From Bog-159 sp963785255 (lineage in GTDB: Bacteria > Acidobacteriota > Terriglobia > Bryobacterales > Bryobacteraceae), in the NCBI GenBank assembly GCA_963785255.1, contig CAWAUR010000009.1, positions 404,652 through 468,651 on the forward strand: a stretch of DNA of 64,000 nt, given 5' to 3'. The notes under the pieces are model-generated. The model saw nothing but the letters and a program-made list of their open reading frames with translations, was not told where the DNA came from and ran no database searches. The translations under genes were made by a program, and so were the position numbers. Positions 16,851 through 26,111 of this stretch are shown here, one piece after another (position 1 is the first letter of the stretch; each line of letters opens with the position of its first letter).

Positions 16851-18965
16851 CTAGGCGCGCCGGCTCTCCAACTCCTCCAACAGCGCCGACATGCGCGGCG
16901 CGGCATCCGCCCGTCCGCCAAAGCGCAACGCATTATACGCGGCCGTGAATTGCTCGACCAGCGTTCCCATTTCCGAAGGCGGCAGCGAGCGGGCGAATTC
17001 ATGCGGCGTAAACCAGGCGGGCTTCTCATAGCCGCGGCGCTTCAGCAACTTCAGCATGCGGCGATAAAGCAGTGTGGCGTCGGCCACGCTTCCCTTTCCG
17101 CGCCGCAACCGCCGCACGCCCATCCGCACGCGCCATGCGCGCCACATCTTCGGCGCCGACCATGCGCCGACCACTCCGCAAGCCAATCCCAGCAGCCACC
17201 ACACACCCGTTCTGGCAAACCACGATCGTGCCGCCGTCCAATTCTCTTTGGCATCGAAGATACGGTCGAGCCAATGCAAGCTGATGCGCCAACTGGCCTG
17301 TTCCATGCGATCGGCCAGTGTCGCCTGATGACCTAAGTCGTAACTGACCACCCACTCCTGCCAGAACGTCTCCACCGCGTCGGCATAGAGCGCCAGCTTC
17401 GCAAACAGCGCGTTGGCGGCGGGCATGGGATCGGGCGGCGTCGGATCGAAAGTCACCCAGCCGCGGCGGGGCAGCCAGGCTTCCACCCAACTGTGCGCGT
17501 CCGACGCCCGGATCACATATAGGCCAGTCATGGGATTGAAGACGCCGTTTTGGAAACCGGTGACTAATCGCGAGGGAATGCCCAAGGTACGCAGCATTAC
17601 GGCCATGGCTGAGGCGAAATACTCACAGTGTCCTTTCTTACGGGTAAATAGGAAGTAAGCCAGTGGATCGGCCGGCTCCTTGTCCGGCAATTCCAGCGTG
17701 TAAGCAAAGCTATTGCGTAAGTAACTGGCTATGGCGATGGCGCGGTAAGTATCGTCGTCGATACCGCGCACCGCGTTAGTCGCTAAGTCGGCGATACGCG
17801 GGTCGATGCGCGGCAATTTCAGATACTGCCTTCGTTCGCGTGGACCCAGAAAGTCTTCGGCCGCTCCCTCGTCGCCCAGCCAGCCCCATACATCGTAGAA
17901 GAAACCTTCCGGCGGAACGTGTCCCAGCCGGTAACTGCCGTCGTCGCGGGCCGTAAGAGTCAGTTGGCGCAGATACATGCTGATACTATTCGGGCGGCCG
18001 GCGAAGAACAGAACGTCGGAATCGATACCGTTGAGACTGACCCGGTAATTCACGCTGCGGCCCAGATGCCGGCGCTGATCGTCGGTAGCGAGTTGGAAAA
18101 AACCTTTCGCCACCGCCGGAATATAGCGCGGATCGCTGGAGGGTTCGAACCAGGCTCGTCCGTTGAAATCGCTCAAGGTGGCGCCGCGCCATTTCAGATT
18201 GCCCGGTACTGGACCGCGGTCGAAGCGCACGTGCATCACGGGACGGGAGATGGCTTTGATTTCGCCAATCTCGCCGAGCGTCACCTGATTCGAGAATCCC
18301 GGCAGGTAGAAGCGCCGCGGGACCAGGCGCCGCAGAGCGGCATCCGCCGTGCGCGGCAGCATGAAAAACAGGCCGGCGGTGAGCGTCAGGATGCCCAGCG
18401 TGATCATGCAGGTGAGCGCAGCCAGGCGCGGATGGAAGCGGCGTAATCCGCTGCGCGCCACCGTCGTCCGTTTCTGCATCGCGCGGCGAATCTCGGAGCT
18501 GGTGAAGGTGGCCATGGCGAACAACAGATACAGCGCGAGGAAAAAGAAGAAATTCGAGTTGGAGGAGAGGATCGCAGCGGCCAGTAGCTCCAGGAACGCG
18601 ATGGCGGCCATGAAGAAGTAATCGCGATTGGTGCGCGACGTCAGGATCTGGATGACCGCCAGGAAGAACACCAAATGGACGGTGGATTGGATGAATGCGC
18701 GCGAAAGGTAGAAGTAGTCGAGCGGGAAGAAGCCCACATAAACGAGCGTGAGCACGACCACGGCCCTCGGTGAAATCTCGAAGCGCGCCCAGCCGGAGAT
18801 GAGCAGTGCGCGGGCCACCAATCCGGCGCCGGTGAGGATGATGGTAGGCGTATCCAGGTAACCGGATCCCGCCACGGCGAGGTATCCGCTGACCACCAGG
18901 CCCCACAGGGCGAACTGGAAGAATCGCTCGACCGCAACTGCGGCATTCGCGGGTGAGCGGGACAT
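16851..18965 (-). CDS. TgpA-like membrane transglutaminase/protease
   Basis: 704 residues. The first 210 hold about six TM helices with the DUF3488 part, then a periplasmic domain. The transglutaminase-like core has Cys near 447 (KKGHCEYFASAMAVMLRTLG), His near 490 (RASDAHSWVEAWLPRRGW) and Asp near 507 (VTFDPTPPDP), a complete catalytic triad. Another TM near 595 and a DUF4129-like cytoplasmic tail follow. The family is widespread and TgpA is essential in Pseudomonas, but its natural substrate is unsettled. It stands alone here. Confidence 0.92.
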   Translation of the reverse strand: MSRSPANAAVAVERFFQFALWGLVVSGYLAVAGSGYLDTPTIILTGAGLVARALLISGWARFEISPRAVVVLTLVYVGFFPLDYFYLSRAFIQSTVHLVFFLAVIQILTSRTNRDYFFMAAIAFLELLAAAILSSNSNFFFFLALYLLFAMATFTSSEIRRAMQKRTTVARSGLRRFHPRLAALTCMITLGILTLTAGLFFMLPRTADAALRRLVPRRFYLPGFSNQVTLGEIGEIKAISRPVMHVRFDRGPVPGNLKWRGATLSDFNGRAWFEPSSDPRYIPAVAKGFFQLATDDQRRHLGRSVNYRVSLNGIDSDVLFFAGRPNSISMYLRQLTLTARDDGSYRLGHVPPEGFFYDVWGWLGDEGAAEDFLGPRERRQYLKLPRIDPRIADLATNAVRGIDDDTYRAIAIASYLRNSFAYTLELPDKEPADPLAYFLFTRKKGHCEYFASAMAVMLRTLGIPSRLVTGFQNGVFNPMTGLYVIRASDAHSWVEAWLPRRGWVTFDPTPPDPMPAANALFAKLALYADAVETFWQEWVVSYDLGHQATLADRMEQASWRISLHWLDRIFDAKENWTAARSWFARTGVWWLLGLACGVVGAWSAPKMWRAWRVRMGVRRLRRGKGSVADATLLYRRMLKLLKRRGYEKPAWFTPHEFARSLPPSEMGTLVEQFTAAYNALRFGGRADAAPRMSALLEELESRRA

Positions 18966-19128
18966 ACCTCTATTGTAATCGCGCGGGCGTCCGCTCTCGT
19001 GGCCCGTCTTGCGCTACAAGGCGGCCATCGGAGGACAGGGCCGCGCTACAGACTTACGGGACACGGAAGTGCTCGATTTCATGGCCTTCCGCATTCGTTT
19101 CAAAACTTATCCTTTATGAAACAATGGG

Positions 19129-19539
19129 GTGGCGCGGGATGACGAAGAAAGAGAAGCGGGCTTGATGCGCTTGAAAAAGCGATGCTACCGGCTCAGTGAA
19201 AGCCGGGGAGAATGGCCGGACATGGACCTCGATCTGCCATCGGAAGACAAGCGGGAGCAAGCAATCTACAGCTTCTTCGACCGCATCGACAAAGCCCACG
19301 AAGACGAGGCAGACGCCATCGCCGACGCTGTCAGCTACATGGTCGAGAATCCGAACCCCTCGCAGCTCACTCCCGCACGAATCGACAAAGAGATCGACCT
19401 CACCAGACAAGTCCTCTCCAAACATCTCCGCCACGGCTGCCTCATGCAAAATTTGGCCGAAGAGTTCGGACAGTTCAGGCCCGGCCCCAGCCGCGAAAAA
19501 CTAAACCACATGCTCAACCTGCCTCCATCAAATCCGTAA
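19129..19539 (+). CDS. Hypothetical charged protein
   Basis: Up to 136 residues from GTG 19129, or 124 from ATG 19165 (MRLKKRCYRLSESRGEWPDM). Highly charged and helical (KREQAIYSFFDRIDKAHEDE, ADAIADAVSYM). No recognised domain. Codon use looks coding. The upstream 160 bases contain an AT-rich stretch (CAAAACTTATCCTTTATGAA) that could hold a promoter. Confidence 0.55.
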   Translation: MARDDEEREAGLMRLKKRCYRLSESRGEWPDMDLDLPSEDKREQAIYSFFDRIDKAHEDEADAIADAVSYMVENPNPSQLTPARIDKEIDLTRQVLSKHLRHGCLMQNLAEEFGQFRPGPSREKLNHMLNLPPSNP

Positions 19540-19672
19540 TTTAGACCATCCTTCGTCTCCCGGAAAAATAATTAATTAAATTCCGTTCTCATGTCTATTC
19601 GGCCACACCTCGTTCGACGTATCAGCAGAGAGCCAGTACGAAAGCGAGGCTCAACCCAAAGGAGATTTCACA

Positions 19673-20110
19673 ATGCGATTCATGGTCATCGTCAAAGCAA
19701 CCGCAGAGTCAGAAAAAGAAGGCGCACTCCCCGATCCCCAGCTCATGGCCGACATGAACAAATTCACCGATGAGCTCGTAGAAGCCGGAGTCCTGCTAGG
19801 CTACGAGGGCCTCCACCCCTCTTCCAAAGGCGCTCGCGTCCACTTCTCCGGCAAGAACCGCACCGTCACCGACGGTCCCTTCGCCGAAACCAAGGAACTC
19901 GTCGCCGGCTTCATGCTCTTGCAGGTCAAGTCCCTCGAAGAGGCCATCGAGTGGGTCAAGCGCAGCCCCAACTGCAGCGCAGGAGAATCCGAGGTCGAGA
20001 TCCGCCAGGTCTTCGAGCCAGAAGACTTTGCACCGGCCTTCTCCGAAGAAGATATTCAGCAGGAAAAAACAATCCGCGCTCAACTGGCAGATCAGGCAGC
20101 AAAGAAATAG
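19673..20110 (+). CDS. YciI/DGPF-family protein
   Basis: 145 residues. Typical start MRFMVIVKATAESEKEG, then HPSSKGARVHF and TVTDGPFAETKELVAGFMLL, the DGPF signature, and AIEWVKRSPNC near the end. A strong ribosome site (AAAGGAG) precedes ATG 19673. The family forms dimeric ferredoxin-like alpha/beta barrels; in many bacteria it neighbours ECF sigma factors. No sigma gene is adjacent here. Biochemical role uncertain. Confidence 0.88.
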   Translation: MRFMVIVKATAESEKEGALPDPQLMADMNKFTDELVEAGVLLGYEGLHPSSKGARVHFSGKNRTVTDGPFAETKELVAGFMLLQVKSLEEAIEWVKRSPNCSAGESEVEIRQVFEPEDFAPAFSEEDIQQEKTIRAQLADQAAKK

Positions 20111-20469
20111 CCCCACTTGCACTGACGCGTCCAAAGCTGGTGTGATCGGTAGCCGTGTCCGCTACCGATCTACACCGCGTCATCGCCGGCCTCACCCGCG
20201 ACGTCGGTCGAGGTGCGTCCGGTTTGGCGGCCCGACTGACGCAACTGAGCGGCATGGACGCGGCGCAGAGCGAGGGTCACTCTCTCTGGCGTGAGTTTCT
20301 GGGTGCGGTCGATCAATTCTCGATGGGCCATTTCGCTCTCCCAAAGCATGAGACGAAGGCTGAAGTTAGTCGTGCGCTCTCAACTCGGGAAAGGCCAGCG
20401 AGGGGCAAAATTTGTTCGGGCGTCGGTTTTCGGATCGGTGGCGTAAATTGAATTGAGGGATTGCCGATC
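20111..20469. other. Gap without supported gene
   Basis: Open frames cross this stretch on both strands, but none has a ribosome site or recognisable protein. It may be remnant DNA upstream of the broken toxin-antitoxin locus at 20470. Confidence 0.5.
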
Positions 20470-20625
20470 ATGACGATGCCGGCACCCCACGCGCGCGCGG
20501 CGCCCACATCGCACCGGCCGAAAGGCAGAAAGAGCCTCGCGCAACTGTTCGCGGTGTCGCCGTTCAAGAGCCTCGATATCGATTTCGAAAGAGACTCCGA
20601 GTATGGCAGCGACGTTACGCGATGA
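20470..20625 (+). CDS. Short antitoxin-like fragment
   Basis: 51 residues ending KSLAQLFAVSPFKSLDIDFE, then RDSEYGSDVTR, which resembles the C-terminal toxin-wrapping tail of Phd/VapB-type antitoxins. The DNA-binding N-terminus is missing, or replaced by a low-complexity lead. Its stop overlaps the ATG of the PIN gene by 4 bases. Probably a remnant. Confidence 0.55.
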   Translation: MTMPAPHARAAPTSHRPKGRKSLAQLFAVSPFKSLDIDFERDSEYGSDVTR

Positions 20626-20896
20626 GCGGCTTCCTGCTGGATACCAACGTTCCATCGGAGCTGACTCGCCAGAAATCCGCGCCGCAAGTCGAGCGGTGGC
20701 TGGAGAAGGCCAACGACCGGGAATTGTACTTCTGCGTCATTTTCCTCGGGGAAATTCTCAAGGGATCACTGTGCTACCGGCGAGCAAGCGTCGCGACGGT
20801 GACCGGCGGAATACGGCCTTCAAACCAGGGCCGCCAAATTCCATCGAGCCACTACTGCAAGACTGCCGGGTCGCGCTCGATGCGGACCTTTGGTAA
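20622..20896 (+). pseudogene. Frameshifted FitB/VapC-like PIN toxin
   Basis: From ATG 20622 the frame reads MSGFLLDTNVPSELTRQKSA, then VERWLEKAND and FCVIFLGEILKG, giving the first Asp and the Glu of the PIN site. After LKG the similarity jumps to another frame (GITVLPASKRRDGDR, ending VALDADLW at 20896). This identifies a one-base frameshift near 20763 plus loss of the second half. The enzyme should be inactive. It abuts the SDR gene on the other strand. Confidence 0.78.
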
Positions 20897-20902
20897 CAAG
20901 CG

Positions 20903-21736
20903 TCAATCCGAGCCATGAAGGCGCACCCGCAGCACCCGCAACTGCTTCTCTCGAATCTCCTCGGCTTGCTCCACAATACCGGCGGGATCGCCCGGCGCCT
21001 CAAAATACCGGCCCGACAATTCGTCTGCCTTTCCGGATGCCAGATACAAGACGAGGTCGGTTCCAGGACGTGCGGTCTCGTCGCGGCCTTCGTCGAAAAT
21101 CCGTTTGAACCACGGCATCCATCGATTGCCCGCTTCCGACTGCATCAGATCTTCGGCCATCGCTGTCCGGACTGTCCCCGGCTGAATGGCGAACACCGAA
21201 ATACCGTGCGGCCTTGCCTCGTCCGCTAAAACTTCGGTAAACCTGATGAGCGCGCATTTACTCGTTACATAGGCGGACATGAAGGGAATGCTCATGGTTC
21301 CAGCTCCGCTCGAAACGTTGATGATGCGTCCCTCGTGGCGGCTAACCATGCCGCGCATTACAGCGTTCGAACACAGAAAGGGACCGCGCAGATTCGTCTC
21401 CACCGTTCGCCACCACTGGTCTGCGTCCGCGTCCCAGGTGGGGCCGAACGGCGCACCCGCTCCCGCATTGTTCACCAGCAGGTTCACCGGGCCAAAGTGA
21501 TCTTCCACGTGGCGGACCATCTCCCCAACGGCGTTCTTGTCCGTGACATCGGCCACCACTGCCAGGGCTTCCCCGCCACTTGCGTGGATAAGCCGGACGG
21601 TCTCGCCGAGTTGATCCGGACTGCGGGCCGCCACTGCCACGCGGGCGCCCGCCTCCGCCAGTGAAACTGCGAAGGCCCGCCCCAAACCCCGGCTGCCTCC
21701 AGTGATAAGGGCCACGCGCCCGTCGAAAGCGGTCAT
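20903..21736 (-). CDS. Short-chain dehydrogenase/reductase
   Basis: 277 residues from ATG 21736. Classical SDR: Rossmann motif TGGSRGLG near residue 13, NNAG in LLVNNAGAGAP, catalytic Ser in INVSSGAG, and YxxxK in SAYVTSKCALIRF. The PG motif follows (IQPGTVRTAM). It reduces or oxidises a carbonyl/alcohol with NAD(P). Substrate not inferable. The C-terminus is extended by a charged tail. Single-gene unit. Confidence 0.9.
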   Translation of the reverse strand: MTAFDGRVALITGGSRGLGRAFAVSLAEAGARVAVAARSPDQLGETVRLIHASGGEALAVVADVTDKNAVGEMVRHVEDHFGPVNLLVNNAGAGAPFGPTWDADADQWWRTVETNLRGPFLCSNAVMRGMVSRHEGRIINVSSGAGTMSIPFMSAYVTSKCALIRFTEVLADEARPHGISVFAIQPGTVRTAMAEDLMQSEAGNRWMPWFKRIFDEGRDETARPGTDLVLYLASGKADELSGRYFEAPGDPAGIVEQAEEIREKQLRVLRVRLHGSD

Positions 21737-21804
21737 CTTGCAATTGGAGTAGGATTGGCCGGTCCCTGTCAAGTTACCGAGGCCTGGGGCGCTGGGCTAT
21801 TGTC

Positions 21805-22803
21805 TCAAGACGCAGGCGGTTCGCACGCGAGCAACGAGATCGCCTCGCGCACCCGCGCCCGCTGCGCATCGTCGACCGTAAGATAGCGGTGCTTGCCGGA
21901 CCGATCCGGCGTGAAGCTAGTCACTCCCTGGCCGTCCACGGTTATCCGGCCGGCCGGCGACAAGCCGAAATAGCCGCCATCCGGACGCACTGCGTACAAC
22001 GCTGCCGTCGGATCCCATAGCGGCTCATCGTACGGCATCGGCTTGTAGTCGCGGTACGCGTCCACCAGCGGATGATGCGGGCGATAGGCGAAGTCGGCGC
22101 CGATATTTGCAGCCGGGTAAAGAATGCTCTCCCCGATATCGAAGGCGCTGGTCACGATCGCGCCGGGCCATTCGCGAAACAGCTTTTGCGCCGACGGAAT
22201 ATCCTGATTGATGTTGTACTCGGTGTGACGTCCAGCGCGAAAGTCGCCCGCCATCATAGAGAGCAGCCGGACCTTGCGAGCGGCCAGATCGCGGCCACTG
22301 AGCGGACTCGCATCGTCCGGCCCGGTATCCAGCAACCGCGCCAAGTTGGTACTGAACCCCACCTGTACGATCACAACGCTGGCATCCGGCTGGGCCGCCA
22401 GCGTCCGCCGCAGCAACAGAACGGCATCCGGAAGATTGGTTTCGGGTGTGACGCGGCGCTTGTAGAGGAGCGCTCCGCTCGTGTCCGTCATGGTAGCTAC
22501 GCGCCGCGTATAGTTCCCATCGTCGGGGGTCTTGCCGTGCTTCACTATCCCGATGGGGATGTCCGGCCGTCCATAAAACGTGTCGAACAGATCCACGAAG
22601 ACCGGCGCCCATGGGTTGTCTTTGGTGATCGTGACGGCGAGCAGGCGGGCCTCGCCCCGGTTCTCGAAAGCATGCAACTCCGCCAGCGCGATGGCATCGT
22701 CGACGTCGTTGCCCAGATCGGTATCGAAGATGATCCGGACGGGTTCAGCCGCCGTCAACGCGGCGCAGGAGACAGCGAGGGCTAAAGCTAAATGGAGTCG
22801 CAT
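21805..22803 (-). CDS. Secreted nucleoside hydrolase-like protein
   Basis: 332 residues with a signal peptide (MRLHLALALAVSCAALTAAE). The IUNH calcium/ribose site is present as IIFDTDLGNDVDDAIAL. Further blocks are VDLFDTFYGRPDIPIGIV, VSFSTNLARLLDTGP-like QVGFSTNLARLL and MAGDFRAGRHTEYNINQD. Family members cut the N-glycosidic bond of ribonucleosides. Export suggests scavenging of extracellular nucleosides or a related sugar. Confidence 0.88.
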   Translation of the reverse strand: MRLHLALALAVSCAALTAAEPVRIIFDTDLGNDVDDAIALAELHAFENRGEARLLAVTITKDNPWAPVFVDLFDTFYGRPDIPIGIVKHGKTPDDGNYTRRVATMTDTSGALLYKRRVTPETNLPDAVLLLRRTLAAQPDASVVIVQVGFSTNLARLLDTGPDDASPLSGRDLAARKVRLLSMMAGDFRAGRHTEYNINQDIPSAQKLFREWPGAIVTSAFDIGESILYPAANIGADFAYRPHHPLVDAYRDYKPMPYDEPLWDPTAALYAVRPDGGYFGLSPAGRITVDGQGVTSFTPDRSGKHRYLTVDDAQRARVREAISLLACEPPAS

Positions 22804-22845
22804 TCCGAAACCGCCTCAATTGTAAGCGATTTCATGCGTTGGTTT

Positions 22846-22958
22846 CTTATCGGCGTTCATCGGCGTTCATCGGCGGCCAACTGCGTCTTTTCTTTGTCCT
22901 CGCGGTGAAAACCAAAACCCAATATGGCCGCCGATGAACGCCGATGAACGCCGATAAG
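22846..22958. repeat. Perfect 33-bp inverted repeat with internal tandem 10-mers
   Basis: Left arm 22846-22878 starts CTTATCGGCGTTCATCGGCG; right arm 22926-22958 is its exact reverse complement (GGCCGCCGATGAACGCCGAT start). Each arm holds the 10-mer CGGCGTTCAT twice. A 47-base loop separates them. It lies between diverging nucleoside hydrolase and Tat-protein genes. Confidence 0.92.
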
Positions 22959-23019
22959 CAATCCCGGTCGTAGACCCAAGGCACGCTTTATGATAAACAG
23001 GTCTTATAATTCTAATAGT

Positions 23020-23916
23020 ATGCCGAATTCCAGAAGATCCTTCCTGCACTCCGTGATTGCCGCGGGCATCACTGGGGCAGCCGCCGCTGGGGAATCCGGC
23101 GCCGAACTGCAAGTCCCCAAAATGAAGTTCTTCAACGCCGAGATCAGCCGGCTGGTGCTCGGCACGAATCCGTTTTATGGCTTCTCGCATTACAACAACA
23201 CCTACTCGACGATCATGCGGGATTACTACACGCCGGATAAGGTGTGCGATGTGATGCGCCAGGCGAATCGCTTCGGCATTAACGCCTTCAACTACGTGCA
23301 TCTGGGCCGCGCGCCGCAGGATCTGGCGCGCTTCCAGGCCGAGGGCGGCCGGATGCACCTCATCGCGCAGTGCCTGGGCGATGCGGAGACAGTATACAAA
23401 GCCGTCCAGCCGCTGGCCATGTACAAGCAGGGCGAAGAGGTCGACAAAGCGTTCCAAAACGGCCGCATGGACGACGTCAAAGAGTGGTGCAAAAAGGCAC
23501 GCGATTTGGGCGTGGTAGTGGGTGTCGGCACGCATAAGCCGGAGGTGATCTCGTACGTGGAGGAGCGCGGCTGGGACGTGGATTTCTATGCAGGCTGCGT
23601 CTACAACCGCACGCGCACGGCCGACGAATGGAAGCAGGTGCTGGGCGGCGAGTCGCTCGAAATGGCGCAGGAGATCTATCGGCGCAGCGATCCGCCGCGA
23701 ATGTACAAGGTAATGCGGCGGACTAAGAAACCGTGCTTTGCGTTCAAGATTCTGGCAGCGGGCCGGCTGAGCGATCGCGAGATGGATCAGGCTTATCAGA
23801 CCGCATTCGAGTCGATCAAGCCGACCGATGGCGTCTTCGTGGGGATCTTTCCGCGCGTGCGGGATGAGATGCGCGAAAACGTCGAGCGCGCGCACCGTGT
23901 GCTGGCTCGCGGCTGA
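23020..23916 (+). CDS. Tat-exported TIM-barrel-like protein
   Basis: 298 residues from ATG 23020 (MPNSRRSFLHSVIAAGITGA), a Tat signal with RRSFLHS. The rest looks like an aldo/keto-reductase-type or other TIM barrel (RLVLGTNPFYGFSHY, FGINAFNYVH, LGVVVGVGTHKPEVISYVEE, ending GVFVGIFPRVRDEMRENVER), without a sure catalytic tetrad. It is followed after 5 bases by a dehydrogenase small subunit and so leads the redox operon 23020-27178. Confidence 0.72.
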   Translation: MPNSRRSFLHSVIAAGITGAAAAGESGAELQVPKMKFFNAEISRLVLGTNPFYGFSHYNNTYSTIMRDYYTPDKVCDVMRQANRFGINAFNYVHLGRAPQDLARFQAEGGRMHLIAQCLGDAETVYKAVQPLAMYKQGEEVDKAFQNGRMDDVKEWCKKARDLGVVVGVGTHKPEVISYVEERGWDVDFYAGCVYNRTRTADEWKQVLGGESLEMAQEIYRRSDPPRMYKVMRRTKKPCFAFKILAAGRLSDREMDQAYQTAFESIKPTDGVFVGIFPRVRDEMRENVERAHRVLARG

Positions 23917-23921
23917 AGCCT

Positions 23922-24458
23922 ATGCGCAAGCGCGAAGGCATCTGGCGGCGGACATTCCTGGGCACGGGCCTCGTGGCGGCAGGCGCGGCGGCGGTTAGCT
24001 GCGGGCGCTCCAGCGCCGGGTCGACTTACCGCTTCTTCAGCGCGGAAGAGGGCGCCACGGTGGACGCCATTTGCGAGGCGTTCATTCCCTCGGACCGCGA
24101 TCCCGGCGGGCGCGCCGCGGGCGTGGTCCACTACATCGATATTCAGTTGACGCGCCACTTCAAGCGCTATCGGCGCGTGTATCGCGAGGGTCTCGCCGCG
24201 ATCGATGCGGCCAGCCGCGCCAGGTTCGGCAAACGCTTCACGGAGATCCAGCCGGATGAACGGGCCAGCGTGTTGGCCGGTGCCGAAGCGAAATCCAAGG
24301 AGTTCTTCGAACTGATTCTGGCGCACACGCGCCAGGGATTCTACGGCGATCCGCGGCACGGCGGCAATCGGCACATGGTGAGTTGGAAAATGGTGGGACT
24401 TCCCGTCCCTCCCGTGCGCGGCCGCACGCATTACGACGAAGCACCGAAAGCGGGATAA
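23922..24458 (+). CDS. Gluconate 2-dehydrogenase subunit 3-like protein
   Basis: 178 residues. The N-terminus (MRKREGIWRRTFLGTGLVAA) is a Tat-like signal ending near a possible lipobox (AVSCG). The body matches the subunit 3 family: FFSAEEGATVDAICEAFIPS, VVHYIDIQLTRHF, and FFELILAHTRQGFYGDPRHG, GNRHMVSWKMVGLP. Such subunits help fold and export the flavoprotein of membrane sugar/alcohol dehydrogenases. The GMC flavoprotein starts at the next base after its stop. Confidence 0.87.
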   Translation: MRKREGIWRRTFLGTGLVAAGAAAVSCGRSSAGSTYRFFSAEEGATVDAICEAFIPSDRDPGGRAAGVVHYIDIQLTRHFKRYRRVYREGLAAIDAASRARFGKRFTEIQPDERASVLAGAEAKSKEFFELILAHTRQGFYGDPRHGGNRHMVSWKMVGLPVPPVRGRTHYDEAPKAG

Positions 24459-26111
24459 GTGAAGCCGCAGCATGTACAGGCCGTGATTGTGGGCGCCGGC
24501 GCCGGCGGTGGCGTGGTGGCGAAGGAGCTTTCTTCAGCCGGCCTGCGCGTGGTGCTGCTCGAACGCGGCAAGTGGTATTCGGCCGCCGATTGCCGCAAGG
24601 ACGATCTGCATAATCAGCGCACCACGGTGCTCGGCAACGGCTTTGGTCCCGAAGACGAAGGCAATCCGCGCGTGCTGGTAGATGAGCGCGGCGAGCACGT
24701 GTTCGACCCCAGCGATCCCGCCTATTCCAACAATGCGGCGTGCGTGGGCGGCGGCACTTTCAGTTACGGCGCCATGGCCTGGCGTTACATGGAAAAAGAT
24801 TTCCGCATGCGCTCGACGTATGGCGCAATGGAAGGCAGCACGCTTGAAGATTGGCCCATCGGATACGGCGATCTGGAGCCTTACTACGAAAAGGCTGAGT
24901 GGGAAATGGGCGTCTCGGGCGACGATTCGAACAATGTCTTCAAAGCGCCGCGCGGCAAGCCGCCGCCCATGCCGCCTCTTTCGCCGAACAAGGAATACCA
25001 GGTTTTGCGTCCGGCTGCGCAACGGCTGGGCCTGCATCCGTTCGATATTCCCATGCTGCGCAATTCGGTGCCGTACAACGGGCGCCGTTCGTGTATGCGC
25101 TGCCGTTGGTGTGTGGGGTTCGCTTGCGAAGTCGATGCGCGCAGCGGCACGCACAACACCGTGATTCCCGCGGCGCTCGAGACCGGCAACTGCGAATTAC
25201 GCACAGGCTGCATGACCAAAGAGATCCTGCTCGACGACGGTGGCTGCGCGCGCGGCGTCGCCTATTTCGATGCGGACGGGCGGCTTGAGCGGCAGACCGC
25301 CGATCTGGTGATCGTGTGCGGCGGCGCCATCGAATCCGCGCGGCTGCTGCTGAACACGCGGCATAAGCTGTTCCCCAATGGGCTCGGAAATCGCTATGAC
25401 TGGGTGGGGCGTAATCTGCAATCGCATACCTACCCCGGCGCGGTAGGGCTATTCGATTTCGACACCTATGACGATCTGGGCCCGGGCGCTTCCATCGCCA
25501 TCTGCGATTACAATCACGGCAACGCGGGTCTCGCCGGCGGCGGCATGCTGGCGAACGAATTCATCCGGCTGCCGTACCAGTTTATGGGACTGGTGCCGCC
25601 GTGGGTCCCGCGCTGGGGAGCCGCGCACAAAGAGTTCGTCCGCAGTGCTTACAAGCGCACCATCTCGGTGATGGGTCCCGTGCAGGAGATGCCGCTCTAC
25701 GATGCCCGCGTGCAGGTGGATCCCAAAATCAAGGATCGCTGGGGCATTCCCGTGGCGCGCCTCTCCGGACGGAAGCATCCGCACACGCTCGAGATCGCGC
25801 ACTTCCTGGCGGGCAAGGCCGAGGGGTGGCTGCGGGAAGCCGGCGCCGTCAACATCTGGCGCCGTGTGCCCGGACAAGGACTGAGTGGCGGACAGCACCA
25901 GGCCGGCACCTGCCGCATGGGCGACGATCGGAAGACCTCCGTGGTGGATCGCGATTGCCGCATTCACGATGTGGATAACGTGTATGTCGTCGACGCCAGC
26001 GTGCACGTCACCAACGGCGGATTCAATCCTGCGCTGACCATATTAGCCAATGCGTATCGCGCCTCCCATAATTTGTTGCAGGCATGGAAGGGCACGCGGG
26101 TGCGGTCATGA
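24459..26111 (+). CDS. GMC-family FAD dehydrogenase, large subunit
   Basis: 550 residues from GTG 24459. FAD-binding motif VIVGAGAGGGVVAKEL near residue 9 and LLERG after it; VGGGTFSYGAMAWRY block; SCMRCRWCVGFACEVDAR Cys-rich insert near residue 210; C-terminal GGQHQAGTCRM and VYVVDASVHVTNGGFNPALT. It has no signal of its own, so it probably travels with the Tat subunit before it. It should oxidise a sugar or alcohol and pass electrons to the nine-haem protein, whose ATG overlaps its stop. Confidence 0.92.
   Translation: MKPQHVQAVIVGAGAGGGVVAKELSSAGLRVVLLERGKWYSAADCRKDDLHNQRTTVLGNGFGPEDEGNPRVLVDERGEHVFDPSDPAYSNNAACVGGGTFSYGAMAWRYMEKDFRMRSTYGAMEGSTLEDWPIGYGDLEPYYEKAEWEMGVSGDDSNNVFKAPRGKPPPMPPLSPNKEYQVLRPAAQRLGLHPFDIPMLRNSVPYNGRRSCMRCRWCVGFACEVDARSGTHNTVIPAALETGNCELRTGCMTKEILLDDGGCARGVAYFDADGRLERQTADLVIVCGGAIESARLLLNTRHKLFPNGLGNRYDWVGRNLQSHTYPGAVGLFDFDTYDDLGPGASIAICDYNHGNAGLAGGGMLANEFIRLPYQFMGLVPPWVPRWGAAHKEFVRSAYKRTISVMGPVQEMPLYDARVQVDPKIKDRWGIPVARLSGRKHPHTLEIAHFLAGKAEGWLREAGAVNIWRRVPGQGLSGGQHQAGTCRMGDDRKTSVVDRDCRIHDVDNVYVVDASVHVTNGGFNPALTILANAYRASHNLLQAWKGTRVRS

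Noticed and set aside
20155..20451. 98-residue plus-strand frame before the antitoxin fragment
   Set aside because: No ribosome site or recognisable domain; competing frames on the other strand are equally long.
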